The notes beneath the pieces were generated by a model, which was given only the letters and a program-made list of their open reading frames with translations, did not search any database and was not told the origin of the DNA. A stretch of 64,000 nucleotides of DNA. It comes from Brachyspira innocens ATCC 29796 (GTDB lineage: Bacteria; Spirochaetota; Brachyspiria; Brachyspirales; Brachyspiraceae). The stretch lies in contig NZ_ARQI01000118.1 of NCBI RefSeq assembly GCF_000384655.1, forward strand, positions 1 to 64,000, read 5' to 3'. Both the position numbers and the translations under genes were made by a program. This document shows positions 46,084-55,026 of the stretch, one piece after another; positions within the stretch are counted from its first letter, which is position 1, and every line of letters starts with the position of its first letter.

Positions 46084-47085
46084 TCAATTAATTAATTCTT
46101 CAAACTTCTTTATAACTTCATCAGGTTTTATAATTTCCCTGCACTCAAAAGTATTAAGTTCGCATTTCTTTCCGCCGCATATGCAGGCTTTATTATCAGG
46201 CTTTTTCTCTATTGCATGACTATTTATACCTATTGGGAAGTTTTGATAAGCTGGTGTTGCAAAATAAAGTGCCAAAGTAGGAATACCAACTATAGAAGCC
46301 ACATGCATAGCTCCAGAATCATTTCCTATAAAACCGCTGCATAAGCTTAAAATTGCTGCTATCATATCCAGTGACATATATGGTATAATAGGCTCATCTA
46401 AAAGCATAGCTGATATTCTGTCTGATATCTCTTTCTCATTCGGCGTAGTAATAAACAATGTTAAAGCGTCATATTTTTTTGACAAATAATTAGCAGTTTC
46501 AGCAAAATATTCCTCTTTCCAAATCTTTCCAAAACTATTAGTTGCCCCTATGCCATATGCAAATATTTTTTTATTATCAGGATTTACAGTTTTTAAATAA
46601 TCTTTAGCTTTATTGAGTAATTTTTCTTTTATATTTAGTTTAATAACAGGTCTTTTCTCATCTATTCCTATAGCTTTAAGAAGATTAACATAATAATCAG
46701 CAGTGTGTATCCACCTTACTTCCTTTCTGTCAACAGCATCTGTAAGCATAAGTTCTCTGTAATCAGCCTTATATCCTATACGCCTTTTTATACCATGTCC
46801 GAAAACCCTGAAAGCACTCTCAAATGAATTAGGAAACAATATTACAGTGTCAAAACGGTATTTTCTTAAATGAGGAAATCTTTTTACTTCCAAACACTCA
46901 TCAACCAAATCACTAGCTTTAAATATGCCGAACATAGACTTTTTTGTCATTACTGTAATTTTTGCCTCTTTGTACTTTTCCCTTATAAGATAAATAGCTG
47001 GAAAAGACATAATTATATCTCCAAGCCAATTAGGCGAATGTATAAGTAAATTCTTAATATTTTTCATAAATAATCTTAAAAACAT
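46084..47085 (-). CDS. Heptosyltransferase-like glycosyltransferase (family 9)
   Basis: The 333-residue protein matches the WaaF/WaaC family: LIHSPNWLGDIIMSFPAIYL at the N-terminus, and the nucleotide-sugar site FIGNDSGAMHVASIVGIPT in the C-terminal half. It probably adds a heptose or other sugar to the lipooligosaccharide core. A Cys-rich segment near the end (KACICGGKKCELNTFECRE) fits core heptosyltransferases with extra Cys. ATG 47067 (MKNIKNLL) is an alternative start. It is 8 bp downstream of an unknown gene on the same strand. Confidence 0.88.
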   Translation of the reverse strand: MFLRLFMKNIKNLLIHSPNWLGDIIMSFPAIYLIREKYKEAKITVMTKKSMFGIFKASDLVDECLEVKRFPHLRKYRFDTVILFPNSFESAFRVFGHGIKRRIGYKADYRELMLTDAVDRKEVRWIHTADYYVNLLKAIGIDEKRPVIKLNIKEKLLNKAKDYLKTVNPDNKKIFAYGIGATNSFGKIWKEEYFAETANYLSKKYDALTLFITTPNEKEISDRISAMLLDEPIIPYMSLDMIAAILSLCSGFIGNDSGAMHVASIVGIPTLALYFATPAYQNFPIGINSHAIEKKPDNKACICGGKKCELNTFECREIIKPDEVIKKFEELIN

Positions 47086-47093
47086 AATAAAAT

Positions 47094-47870
47094 TCAGATA
47101 TCGTCAAGATCATCTAAATCTATAAAATCATCCATAAATCTTTCATATCCCGATATTATGTTTTTATAAACACTCCCTTCCATAATCAAATTATTAGATT
47201 TTCTAAGATTTATAAAATATTCATAAAGCATAGAAAAATCATTCTTAAAAGTATTTTTCCATACATCTTTAGCAGATTCAATAACATCAATATTACGGCA
47301 GTTTATTATCATGTATCTTAATCTGCTGCTGTTTACTGATTGCTGAGTAGAAATAACCATATCTATATGCTTATCATTAACAAATGCTAATTGATCCTGA
47401 CAATATACAGAATTAATAACGCCTTCATCTACAGGTATTAATTTCTCATTTTCATCTAAACAATTATTGGCATAGTAATTAATACCGTTAAATATCAAAG
47501 TAATATAAAAAGGCTCTATACTTTTATCCATAGACTTAAGCTCAATTAATGTATTAGCTAAATTAGTTAAAGCTATATCATTTAATTTCATTTTTATTTG
47601 AGCATCTGTAACTTGCATATCCTCTATAACAGCACTATGCATCTGATTAACACCTATATAATCAATGCTTTTTCCTAATCTTGACGAATTAGAAAATAAA
47701 AAATTTTTATATACATTATCTGAAACATAGCATTTTTCAAAAGTTTCATCATCTAAAATAATGGCATCTTTATCTGAACGTCCCTGATACTGACTATAAA
47801 ACACAGTTTCATATACACTTGGTGAAAGCATAGAAGCTATCTCATATAATCTGACGTTATTATAATCCAT
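47094..47870 (-). CDS. Unknown protein paired with a MinD/ParA-like ATPase
   Basis: I do not recognise this 258-residue protein. It has no signal peptide or membrane segments and is mixed helix and strand. It has a Tyr/Asn-rich middle and a very acidic end (FMDDFIDLDDLDDI). It lies 9 bp after the MinD/ParA-like gene and 8 bp before the heptosyltransferase gene, so the three are probably co-transcribed. A partner of the ATPase is the simplest guess. Confidence 0.6.
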   Translation of the reverse strand: MDYNNVRLYEIASMLSPSVYETVFYSQYQGRSDKDAIILDDETFEKCYVSDNVYKNFLFSNSSRLGKSIDYIGVNQMHSAVIEDMQVTDAQIKMKLNDIALTNLANTLIELKSMDKSIEPFYITLIFNGINYYANNCLDENEKLIPVDEGVINSVYCQDQLAFVNDKHIDMVISTQQSVNSSRLRYMIINCRNIDVIESAKDVWKNTFKNDFSMLYEYFINLRKSNNLIMEGSVYKNIISGYERFMDDFIDLDDLDDI

Positions 47871-47879
47871 AATTAAAAA

Positions 47880-48566
47880 CTAAAAAACATTTCCTATACT
47901 TTTTATATCATAGTCCATCACAAATAAATCATATTTAGTAGTTATATTAGGATTCCTGCTGTAAAAATCCTTATTGACACAAGTAAACTTAACTGGAATA
48001 TTTTTTTCTTTTGAAACTTCTAAAGCTATCATCTCGCCTTTTTCTATATCTTCAAATAAGGTATCATTCATTAAATGTGTATTATTAATTATAGCCGTAA
48101 CTTTTAATCCAAGGGTCGCCTCTATACTTATCAAATGACCCAAAGCATATTCTGATGTAGAGTTTTCTTCTCTATTAGCATTAAGTACAAAAAATACATC
48201 TGTTTCAGAAATATCAGTATTATCTCTAAAAGTAGCAAAAGACAAACTTCCTGCAGAGTTTCCTCCCATATCCACTATTCCTATAATATCTTTCCTATCA
48301 AATATAGAATAAACTTCAGCAGATACAGCAGGTATATCGGCACCAGACTGCGGAAGATAAGTACCTATTACTTTAATATTTTGATTCTTTAAATACTCTG
48401 AATGCTCTCTAGACCTGAAATAAGGATTTACTACGTCCAAATCAGCTATATAAATTTCTTTATCAGTATTTTTTCTAATATACAAACCATAATTAATAGA
48501 AAAAGTGGTTTTTCCAGCTCCGTAATGACCGCATATTATTGTTACACGATTGTAGTATTTACTCAT
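47880..48566 (-). CDS. MinD/ParA-like P-loop ATPase
   Basis: I use ATG 48564-48566, 8 nt after AGGA. The 228-residue protein starts VTIICGHYGAGKTTFSINYG, a deviant Walker A. It continues with IYIADLDVVNPYFRSREHSE, in which Asp and the RSREH block resemble CobQ/CbiA-type ATPases seen beside corrinoid and metal-enzyme genes. Walker B is IGIVDMGGN. The second signature Lys of true ParA is missing, so it may not dimerise as a DNA segregator. Role unknown. Confidence 0.75.
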   Translation of the reverse strand: MSKYYNRVTIICGHYGAGKTTFSINYGLYIRKNTDKEIYIADLDVVNPYFRSREHSEYLKNQNIKVIGTYLPQSGADIPAVSAEVYSIFDRKDIIGIVDMGGNSAGSLSFATFRDNTDISETDVFFVLNANREENSTSEYALGHLISIEATLGLKVTAIINNTHLMNDTLFEDIEKGEMIALEVSKEKNIPVKFTCVNKDFYSRNPNITTKYDLFVMDYDIKSIGNVF

Positions 48567-48798
48567 CAAATAATCCTAACAAATTACCAATATCTAAAAT
48601 ATAATATATTTAATAATTTTTTCAAATTTTTTTTACTTAAAAATAATTTAATAATTATAAAATTTATTTTCATAATGTCAAATTTAATATACCTAGAAAT
48701 CACTATAAAAAATAAAATTTACTGCTTGAAAATTTTAATAAAGCCGATATTATATAATAAGACTTTATTTTGATAACTTAAAAAATTAGGAATAAACT

Positions 48799-49473
48799 AT
48801 GAAAAAATATATAATTATTTTGATGTTTATATTTGGCTGTTATCTGTTTCCGCAATATGCAACAAACGATGCATATGTGCCAAATAACAATAATAACAAC
48901 AATACAGTAACAGAAAATAATAATAATCAAGATAATAACAATACAGAATATATAACTAATGATGCTGTTATGGGAAGAAAGCCTTCTGTAATAGATACAC
49001 CTATAACTGGTTTTAAAAATATTACTTTAGGTGCCACAAGAGAAGACACTATAAATGCTATATTAAGCGACAATACTATGACTTTACCAAAACAATATAT
49101 GACAGGTACTGTAGATTTATCCGCTGAAGAAAGTGCTAATTTCCTAGCATTGGAAGAAAATAAATTTTATAAAAGCGGGTATTTTGTTTTTAAAGATGAT
49201 TCGCTATACTCAATAACTATCAATTTTCAGCCTAATCAGGTTGATTTTTTGGAGCTGTTATCTGCTTTAAATGCTAAATACAGTAAAGGCTCATTTTTAG
49301 ATGCTAATACTGTAGCTTGGCAGAATGGAGATATAAGAATAATATTAGAAAGACCAAGCGTTGTTAAATATATCAATATGAGCAATATTACAAGTACTTC
49401 CGATACAAGGATAAAAGAAAAAGAAGAGTCTCCTCCTCAAAATACAAGAAAATCTATATTGGAAGGGCTTTAA
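48799..49473 (+). CDS. Exported protein with Asn-rich linker, unknown function
   Basis: The 224-residue protein has a signal peptide (IIILMFIFGCYLFPQ) and then an Asn-rich linker made of AAT/AAC codons at about 48890-48945. That tract is a low-complexity stretch that could vary by slippage. The rest contains ITGFKNITLGATREDTINAI, a pattern like small periplasmic domains with repeated ADP-like turns, but I cannot name a family. A GC pair FGC near the signal might act as a lipobox, but the spacing is poor. It precedes a lipoprotein gene by 5 bp. Confidence 0.6.
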   Translation: MKKYIIILMFIFGCYLFPQYATNDAYVPNNNNNNNTVTENNNNQDNNNTEYITNDAVMGRKPSVIDTPITGFKNITLGATREDTINAILSDNTMTLPKQYMTGTVDLSAEESANFLALEENKFYKSGYFVFKDDSLYSITINFQPNQVDFLELLSALNAKYSKGSFLDANTVAWQNGDIRIILERPSVVKYINMSNITSTSDTRIKEKEESPPQNTRKSILEGL

Positions 49474-49478
49474 TAAAA

Positions 49479-49997
49479 ATGCATAAATATAAAGTAATAC
49501 TAATCATTACAATAACATTATTCGCATCATCATGCAGTAAAAATAGTAATGAAAAAAAAGAAAATATGCCAAATAGAGTAGAAATTATTTTAAGCGATGA
49601 TATAGATAATATAAATGAAGAAAATAAAGAAGTAAAAGAATATGATGAAGATAAGTTAAAACAAATGGCTTTAACATCTTTAAAAGAGTTCTATTCTATG
49701 CCTTATAACAAAGAAAATGTACGCATAGCTTATGAAAAATTCTATTCTGCCAACTACAAAGAAATATTAAGAAAAAGCAGAAATATAAAAAACGCTGATG
49801 AGTATGTACAAAGCGATCCTTCGCTTGATTTTGAATTTGAAACCAAAATAGATAAAGTATATGATATAAAACTAGACGGACAAAAAGCATATATTGATGT
49901 AGACTCTTCAGTATATGACAGAGTAGAAGATACCACTTCAAAAGCAAGACAAACATTTATAATGTGCTATGAAAATAACAGATGGGTTATAATGTAA
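49479..49997 (+). CDS. Lipoprotein, unknown function
   Basis: The 172-residue product starts with a lipoprotein signal (VILIITITLFASSC). The mature part is charged, with a helical middle (DKLKQMALTSLKEFY) and a beta-rich end (AYIDVDSSVYDRVE, TFIMCYENNRWVIM) that resembles NTF2-like or DUF4878 folds. It is 5 bp after the Asn-linker protein gene, so the two are probably one transcript before ftsA. Function unknown. Confidence 0.65.
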   Translation: MHKYKVILIITITLFASSCSKNSNEKKENMPNRVEIILSDDIDNINEENKEVKEYDEDKLKQMALTSLKEFYSMPYNKENVRIAYEKFYSANYKEILRKSRNIKNADEYVQSDPSLDFEFETKIDKVYDIKLDGQKAYIDVDSSVYDRVEDTTSKARQTFIMCYENNRWVIM

Positions 49998-50094
49998 AAA
50001 TATCAAAATGCTTATAAAAAATTATTATTAATCATACTTTATATTTTTCCGACATTATTAACATAATATTATACTATTTAACTAGGAGTTTACC

Positions 50095-51342
50095 TTGAAA
50101 GAGCCAATTATAGCGGGATTAGATGCAGGAAGTGCATCAATAAAAACCGTCATTGCCCGTGTTAATGATGATAAATTAGATGTTATAGGAATAGGCGAAA
50201 GCGAAAGCGAAGGCATTAAAAAAGGTGTAATAATCAATATAGATGCTGCTGCTAATGCTATAGAAAAATCTATCAATGAAGCCGAACATATGGCTGGCTT
50301 GCAGGCTCCTGATATAATCGCTGCAATAGGCGGAGATCATATTAAAGGATTAAACAGCAAAGGTGTTATCGGGGTAAACACAAAAGATAAAGAAGTTACT
50401 CCTCTTGAAGTTGACAGAGTTTTGGAAAGTGCTAAAAATATATTAATACCTGCTGATAGAGAAATAATAGAGGCTATAGAACAAGAATACTCTTTAGACG
50501 GACAAGATGAAATAAAAAATCCTGTAGGTATGTCTGGTACAAGACTTGAAACCAAAGTGCATATTATAACAGGTCTTAAACATGTAAGCGAACATCTTAG
50601 AAAAACTTTAAATAAAATGCGTTTTTCTGGAAAGGATTTTATAGTTAATATACGAGGAAGTGCTGAAGCATGCCTTACTGATGATGAAAAAGAATTAGGA
50701 GTTGTTGTATTTGATATAGGGCATTCTACTACCTCTATGATGGTATATTTGGAAGGTTCTGTTTGGCATACTGCTGTTATACCTGTTGGAAGTCAGCATA
50801 TCACTAATGATATAGCAGAAGGTCTTAGAATAACAATACCTTCTGCTGAAAAATTAAAAAAAGATCATGGATTTGCTTTTATCGATATGGTAGGAGAAAA
50901 AGAAATTATTGAAGTGCCTACAGCAAGCGGACAAATGCGTACTATACCTAAAAGAGTTTTAACTGAAATCATACAGCCTAGAGTAGAAGAAATATTCAGT
51001 TTATGCGGAAAGGAATTAAGCAAAATGAAATATATTGATTCTCTTTCAGCTGGAATGGTATTTACTGGGGGCGGATCATTACTTCCGGGGCTTGTAGAGC
51101 TTGCTAAGGCTTATCAGACTGCTGTAAAAGGTGCAGCCCCAATAACCGCAAGAATAGGTGTACCTGATAAAATAGAAGGTATAAGAGATATAGCAAATAA
51201 TCCTGCCTACTCTGCTGTTGTTGGAATACTTATGATGAGTTTAGATGAAGCTACTCAGGTTAATGTGCCTCATAAAAAAACTTCTGAAAAAGGTAAGTTT
51301 AAATTCAACTTTAAAAATCCTTTCTCTGAGTTTTTCAAATAA
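50095..51342 (+). CDS. ftsA: Cell-division protein FtsA, TTG start
   Basis: The 415-residue actin-fold protein links FtsZ to the membrane. It begins IIAGLDAGSASIKTVIARV, shows GVINIDAAANAIEKSINEAE, LGVVVFDIGHSTTSMMVY and GMVFTGGGSLLPGLVELAKA. It ends in a short amphipathic helix (KFNFKNPFSEFFK) for membrane binding. The start codon is TTG with AGGAG 7 nt ahead. No ftsZ follows; instead a terminator and a broken Rpn gene do. Confidence 0.92.
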   Translation: MKEPIIAGLDAGSASIKTVIARVNDDKLDVIGIGESESEGIKKGVIINIDAAANAIEKSINEAEHMAGLQAPDIIAAIGGDHIKGLNSKGVIGVNTKDKEVTPLEVDRVLESAKNILIPADREIIEAIEQEYSLDGQDEIKNPVGMSGTRLETKVHIITGLKHVSEHLRKTLNKMRFSGKDFIVNIRGSAEACLTDDEKELGVVVFDIGHSTTSMMVYLEGSVWHTAVIPVGSQHITNDIAEGLRITIPSAEKLKKDHGFAFIDMVGEKEIIEVPTASGQMRTIPKRVLTEIIQPRVEEIFSLCGKELSKMKYIDSLSAGMVFTGGGSLLPGLVELAKAYQTAVKGAAPITARIGVPDKIEGIRDIANNPAYSAVVGILMMSLDEATQVNVPHKKTSEKGKFKFNFKNPFSEFFK

Positions 51343-51370
51343 TTTGGAATTTAATATATAAACATAATTA

Positions 51371-51415
51371 ATATTATACCTCATATATAACTTATTGAGG
51401 TATAATATTTTATTA
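51371..51415 (+). terminator. Terminator after ftsA
   Basis: ATATTATACCTCA at 51371-51383 pairs perfectly with TGAGGTATAATAT at 51396-51408, followed by TTTATTAT. Confidence 0.8.
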
Positions 51416-51473
51416 TACCCAATAATCAGATATTCATAACTTTTATAATACTAAAAATCAATTATATACATTT

Positions 51474-51502
51474 TTGACAAATTAAATCATTTTTAGTATA
51501 AT
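51474..51502 (+). promoter_or_regulatory. Consensus promoter of the second Rpn gene, -10 box 6 nt before ATG
   Basis: Perfect TTGACA (51474-51479) and TATAAT (51497-51502) are 17 nt apart; ATG follows at 51509. No ribosome-binding site fits in between, so a leaderless mRNA is expected. Confidence 0.8.
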
Positions 51503-51941
51503 TAAACTATGAAAGAGATTAACAGACTTAATGATTTATTTGTACGATACTTAATCGGTACTGAAGGCGATGAAGATATATTAGAAAATATTGTTAATGC
51601 CGTTTTAAATGATGTAGGCTTTGAATCTGTGAGTAATCTTGAAATTATAAATCCTTACAACTTACCTGAAAATGAAAATTTAAAAGAATCTATACTTGAT
51701 GTTAAAGCAAAAACTAAAGATGGTAAGAAAGTGCTTGTTGAAATACAATTAGTAGGCAACAATAATTTTATAAAAAGGATATTATACTACATAGCTAAAA
51801 ATATAGCTTCTGAATTAAAAGAAAGTGATTTATACATTAATATAAGCCAGATGATTAGTATTAGTTTTATAAATTTTAATTTAGATATTGGAAGTGAAGC
51901 TGATATAAAAAAAGAACATAAATGTTTGATGTTATTTATAC

Positions 51942-52006
51942 ATAAAAAACTTGCTCGCTTTTATAGTCTAGTAAATAGATTTACTAGACGCTCACAAGTT
52001 TTTTAT
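51942..52006. mobile_element. 65-bp palindromic insertion in the Rpn gene
   Basis: The ends are a perfect 12-bp inverted repeat (ATAAAAAACTTG and CAAGTTTTTTAT). Inside, GTCTAGTAAAT and ATTTACTAGAC pair around AG. The left arm has seven extra bases. TTATTT flanks it on both sides as a possible target duplication. It is too small to code, so a MITE-like or transposon-relic nature is inference. Confidence 0.6.
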
Positions 52007-52364
52007 TTTTGCTGATATTAACAATCCTAGCATTAGACTGGACGATTTTCAGATACATTTTATCGAGATTAAAAGATTTGCCGAAATATTAAAAAATGCT
52101 AGTACTAATGACTATAATAAAAATAAACTTTTATCTTGGATTGATTTTTTTACAACAAAAGATTTAGAAAAAGATATTAATAAACTTATAGGAGGTAATG
52201 ATATAATGACTAAAGTTATAGATAAATATAAAAGATTTGTAGCCGATGAAAAAGAGATGTCTGCCTATAATGAAAGAGATACTTTTCTTTACGGACAGTC
52301 TGTAATGCTCCAGTATGAAAGAGAAGCAGGAAAAAAAGAAGGTATAGAAATAGGATTTCAGCAG

Positions 52365-52412
52365 GGTATAGAAAAAGGTATAGAACAAGGTATAGAAAAG
52401 GGTATAGAGAAA
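52365..52412 (+). repeat. 12-bp tandem repeat coding GIEK/GIEQ units
   Basis: Four units of GGTATAGAAAAA-like sequence code GIEK, GIEQ, GIEK, GIEK in the Rpn tail. The other Rpn copy has a similar but less regular tail at about 6001-6047. Confidence 0.75.
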
Positions 52413-52528
52413 GGTGAAATAAATAAAGCAAAAGACATAGCACTAAATTTAAAAAACATGAATATGAGTAATGAAGATATAAGCAGAATTACAGGTTTAA
52501 GTATAAATAAAATAAAAAAATTATGAGC

Positions 52529-52552
52529 ATCTGATAAGTTTACTTGTCAGAT
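52529..52552 (+). terminator. Hairpin after the second Rpn gene
   Basis: ATCTGATAAG and CTTGTCAGAT pair (one mismatch) with a TTTA loop, followed by ATTTT. Confidence 0.55.
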
Positions 52553-52640
52553 ATTTTCAGCGAATAATTTTTTTATGTATATATTATAAAAGAAATAGAA
52601 AAACTATAATAAAAAAATTAAAAATAATTAGGAGTTATTT

Positions 52641-53747
52641 ATGTATGAATATAGCGATTTCAAAATATCAATATATGCACCAAAAGAAAGTATTATAAAT
52701 ATAATTTCATATTTACATAATAATCAAATTTTCAATAATAATACATCAGGGTATTTAAATATAAATTTGTATTATTATGACAGTCATGTAGTAATTGACA
52801 CAGGTATAAATAAAATTTATGAATATTCTATTCGTAAAAAATTTGAAGGCGGTCTTTATTTTAACAGTAATGGTACATTTAATATAGAAAGATCATATTC
52901 ACAAAACTCTGATAAATATAAAAGTATAATTAAGTTTACTAAAGAATTTGTTAAGATTAATAAAAAACATTTTAATTTGCTTAAACTATCTTTAAAAAAT
53001 TTCTTAAAAGTTAATAATATACCAATTATAAAAGATAAAGAATGTAAGTCTAAATATGGTCATACTCATTATAATTCGAACTTCTTCAGGATCCCTAAAG
53101 AATATAATAAAGATGAATATTTTACTTATATTGATGAAGACATAAGAACTCTTTTAGCCTCATTAGCTGTATATATTGAAAACAAGTTATATGACAGTAC
53201 TAATATTGATGATTATAAATGCGATGAAGTTTTTACATTAGATGATGAAAATAATGAAATTTTAGAAGCAGCTGATAACAAAACGAATAACGAGATAAAT
53301 ACTGAAACTGTTAATGATAGTAAAGAAGAAACACCATCTTCTAACGATACAGATAAAAATATTTTGGACGATGATATAATCAAAAAACTGTTTCTTAAAT
53401 ATATTGATAATGCTAAAAAAGGAGTATTGGAATTTGAAAACTCTTTTAAAAAGAATGAAAATATAAAAGATGCTGATAAAAAAGAAGCTGAAGAAAAGAT
53501 AAAAGCTGCTAATTTCTTTATTTTATCTGCTGAGTATAATATAGAAAAAGAAAATGATGCAATGAATTATATAAATAACTATAATAAAACAATATGTCAA
53601 ATCAATAGTGACTTTAATAATATTATGAATAGATATAGAAAAATATCATCTTTAGTATATGTAATGGATATTGATATGGAAGATTTAATTGACATATATA
53701 TACCTAAATTTGATGTCAATAATATATTAAAAGGTTTACTTAATTAA
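52641..53747 (+). CDS. Unknown 368-residue protein
   Basis: I do not recognise this gene. The N-terminal 190 residues are Tyr/Asn-rich mixed sequence. An acidic linker (about 190-245, DKTNNEINTETVNDSKEE) leads to a helical, coiled-coil-like C-terminal part (KKEAEEKIKAANFFILSAEY). No signal peptide or membrane segment is seen. An AGGAG site 7 nt before the ATG supports expression. It is part of the accessory-looking block between ftsA and the DUF368 gene. Confidence 0.6.
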   Translation: MYEYSDFKISIYAPKESIINIISYLHNNQIFNNNTSGYLNINLYYYDSHVVIDTGINKIYEYSIRKKFEGGLYFNSNGTFNIERSYSQNSDKYKSIIKFTKEFVKINKKHFNLLKLSLKNFLKVNNIPIIKDKECKSKYGHTHYNSNFFRIPKEYNKDEYFTYIDEDIRTLLASLAVYIENKLYDSTNIDDYKCDEVFTLDDENNEILEAADNKTNNEINTETVNDSKEETPSSNDTDKNILDDDIIKKLFLKYIDNAKKGVLEFENSFKKNENIKDADKKEAEEKIKAANFFILSAEYNIEKENDAMNYINNYNKTICQINSDFNNIMNRYRKISSLVYVMDIDMEDLIDIYIPKFDVNNILKGLLN

Positions 53748-53774
53748 TTTTAAGCATTATAATATTGATTAATA

Positions 53775-53816
53775 GTTATAGAAAATAATAATTGCAAAAT
53801 AATTATTTTCTATAAC
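53775..53816. repeat. AT-rich perfect inverted repeat between two genes
   Basis: GTTATAGAAAATAAT (53775-53789) and ATTATTTTCTATAAC (53802-53816) form a 15-bp perfect stem around a 12-nt loop. No T-run follows, so it is a weak terminator or a protein-binding palindrome. Confidence 0.5.
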
Positions 53817-53845
53817 ATAACAATTAATTGTTTTGGAGCTATTTT

Positions 53846-54361
53846 ATGGGTTGTCTTGGTGTATTCTTTGCTTTAAGTGATAAGGATTTAAATAAATTAT
53901 TAAAAACTTCAAGACTTGAAAGACCTGATTTTGTTTGTGAATATTTAGAAGAGATATACTTTGAAAAACATAAAAAATATATTTATGAACTTGATAAATC
54001 TTGGGACGCTATGCATAGATGTCTTTCTAATGATGGGCTTTTGGTATTTGGTGATGATAATTATCCTTTCGGCTCTGTTATAATGGGAGGAGATGTTTTA
54101 TACGGAAATGGTGATGAAGAAGAGGATTATATTATAACATTAAAAAAAGCAAATGTAGTTAAAGACATTGCTCAAAAAATAGAAACTATCACAAAAGAAA
54201 AGTTCAAAGAAAAATATTTTAAGATAGATGAAAAAGATTATGAGTATCCGTTAAATGATGAAGACTTTGAATATACTTGGGACTATTTTTACAGAAGTAT
54301 AGAGTTTTGGAAAAATGCTTCTGAAGCAAACAGAGCTGTAATATTTACAGTTGACCAGTAA
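53846..54361 (+). CDS. DUF1877 (YfbM-like) family protein
   Basis: The ATG at 53846 follows TTGGAG by about 8 nt; a longer frame starts only with TTG. The 171-residue protein has the DUF1877 pattern: GCLGVFFALSDKDLNKLL at the start, LDKSWDAMHRCLS, then PFGSVIMGGDVLYG and a Tyr/Trp-rich C-terminal half. Such proteins are cytoplasmic and often occur in immunity-like or accessory settings, but their function is unknown. It lies in an accessory-looking block. Confidence 0.75.
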   Translation: MGCLGVFFALSDKDLNKLLKTSRLERPDFVCEYLEEIYFEKHKKYIYELDKSWDAMHRCLSNDGLLVFGDDNYPFGSVIMGGDVLYGNGDEEEDYIITLKKANVVKDIAQKIETITKEKFKEKYFKIDEKDYEYPLNDEDFEYTWDYFYRSIEFWKNASEANRAVIFTVDQ

Positions 54362-54390
54362 AATTATTTTTTAATATTGTTAATAAATAA

Positions 54391-55014
54391 ATGCATAAAT
54401 ATTTCATTTTTTTATTTTTTACTATTTATTATATAAATGCCTTTTCAATTATGCCTGATGATATTTATAAATTAAGCGATTTAAAATATAAAGGCTATGA
54501 TATACTCAGAGAAAAGTCTGATATAATAGGTTTTCATAAAGATGAATATAATTACAATTTATTTTTAGAAGATGATAATTTTGACACTAATAATTTATAT
54601 ATAGAAACATTTGACAAAGATGCCAATATAGAATTAAAAATAACTGCAAAACAAAATATAAAATACAATATAAAAATTTTAGAAATAAATATAATTAAAT
54701 TAGGGCGTATATTAAACACATATAAAATTAATATATACCCTACTCTATTTAATATAGAAATTACAGATGGATACAATAATTATAAATCTGTAAAAGAAAA
54801 TAAATCATTCATAATACAAATACCAAAAAATATTTATGACAGTATAAACGAAAAAAATATAAACTCATTTCTAAAAACAGACTTCTATTTGAATGGCAGT
54901 AAAAAAATAAAACATTATAAAGAAAACAATAATTATAAAACTTTTGATATAGAGCTTTTCAGCAGATATCCGTACTATTTTAATATTTATAATATAAAGC
55001 TAATATACAATTAA
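54391..55014 (+). CDS. Exported protein of unknown function
   Basis: The 207-residue product begins with a signal peptide (KYFIFLFFTIYYINAFS) and is then Asn/Ile/Lys-rich with alternating strands. That suggests a beta-sandwich outside the cytoplasm. I recognise no family. It lacks a clear ribosome-binding site. It is 29 bp after the DUF1877 gene and converges with the DUF368 gene. Confidence 0.55.
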   Translation: MHKYFIFLFFTIYYINAFSIMPDDIYKLSDLKYKGYDILREKSDIIGFHKDEYNYNLFLEDDNFDTNNLYIETFDKDANIELKITAKQNIKYNIKILEINIIKLGRILNTYKINIYPTLFNIEITDGYNNYKSVKENKSFIIQIPKNIYDSINEKNINSFLKTDFYLNGSKKIKHYKENNNYKTFDIELFSRYPYYFNIYNIKLIYN

Positions 55015-55026
55015 TATCATAAAATA

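Larger units (their letters stand above)
51509..52526 (+). pseudogene. Rpn-family nuclease interrupted by a small palindromic insertion
   Basis: The first part (to 51937) encodes LNDLFVRYLIG, the nuclease core ILDVK (Asp64) and VEIQ (Glu78, Gln80). A 65-bp palindrome (51942-52006) follows and moves the frame. From 52011 the frame resumes FADINNPSIRLDDFQIHFIE, ERDTFLYGQSVMLQYE and the GIEK repeat tail to 52526, in a different frame. Removing about 70 or 73 bases here restores one frame matching the paralogue at 5256-6150. Relatives are PD-(D/E)XK recombination-promoting nucleases. This copy is probably inactive, although an internal ATG at 52206 could make a tail-only product with an AGGAGG site ahead. 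Confidence 0.8.

Noticed and set aside
52365-52412. Regular 12-bp units resembling a CRISPR-like array
   Set aside because: They are contiguous with no spacers and code a GIEK tail in frame, a known habit of Rpn-type proteins.
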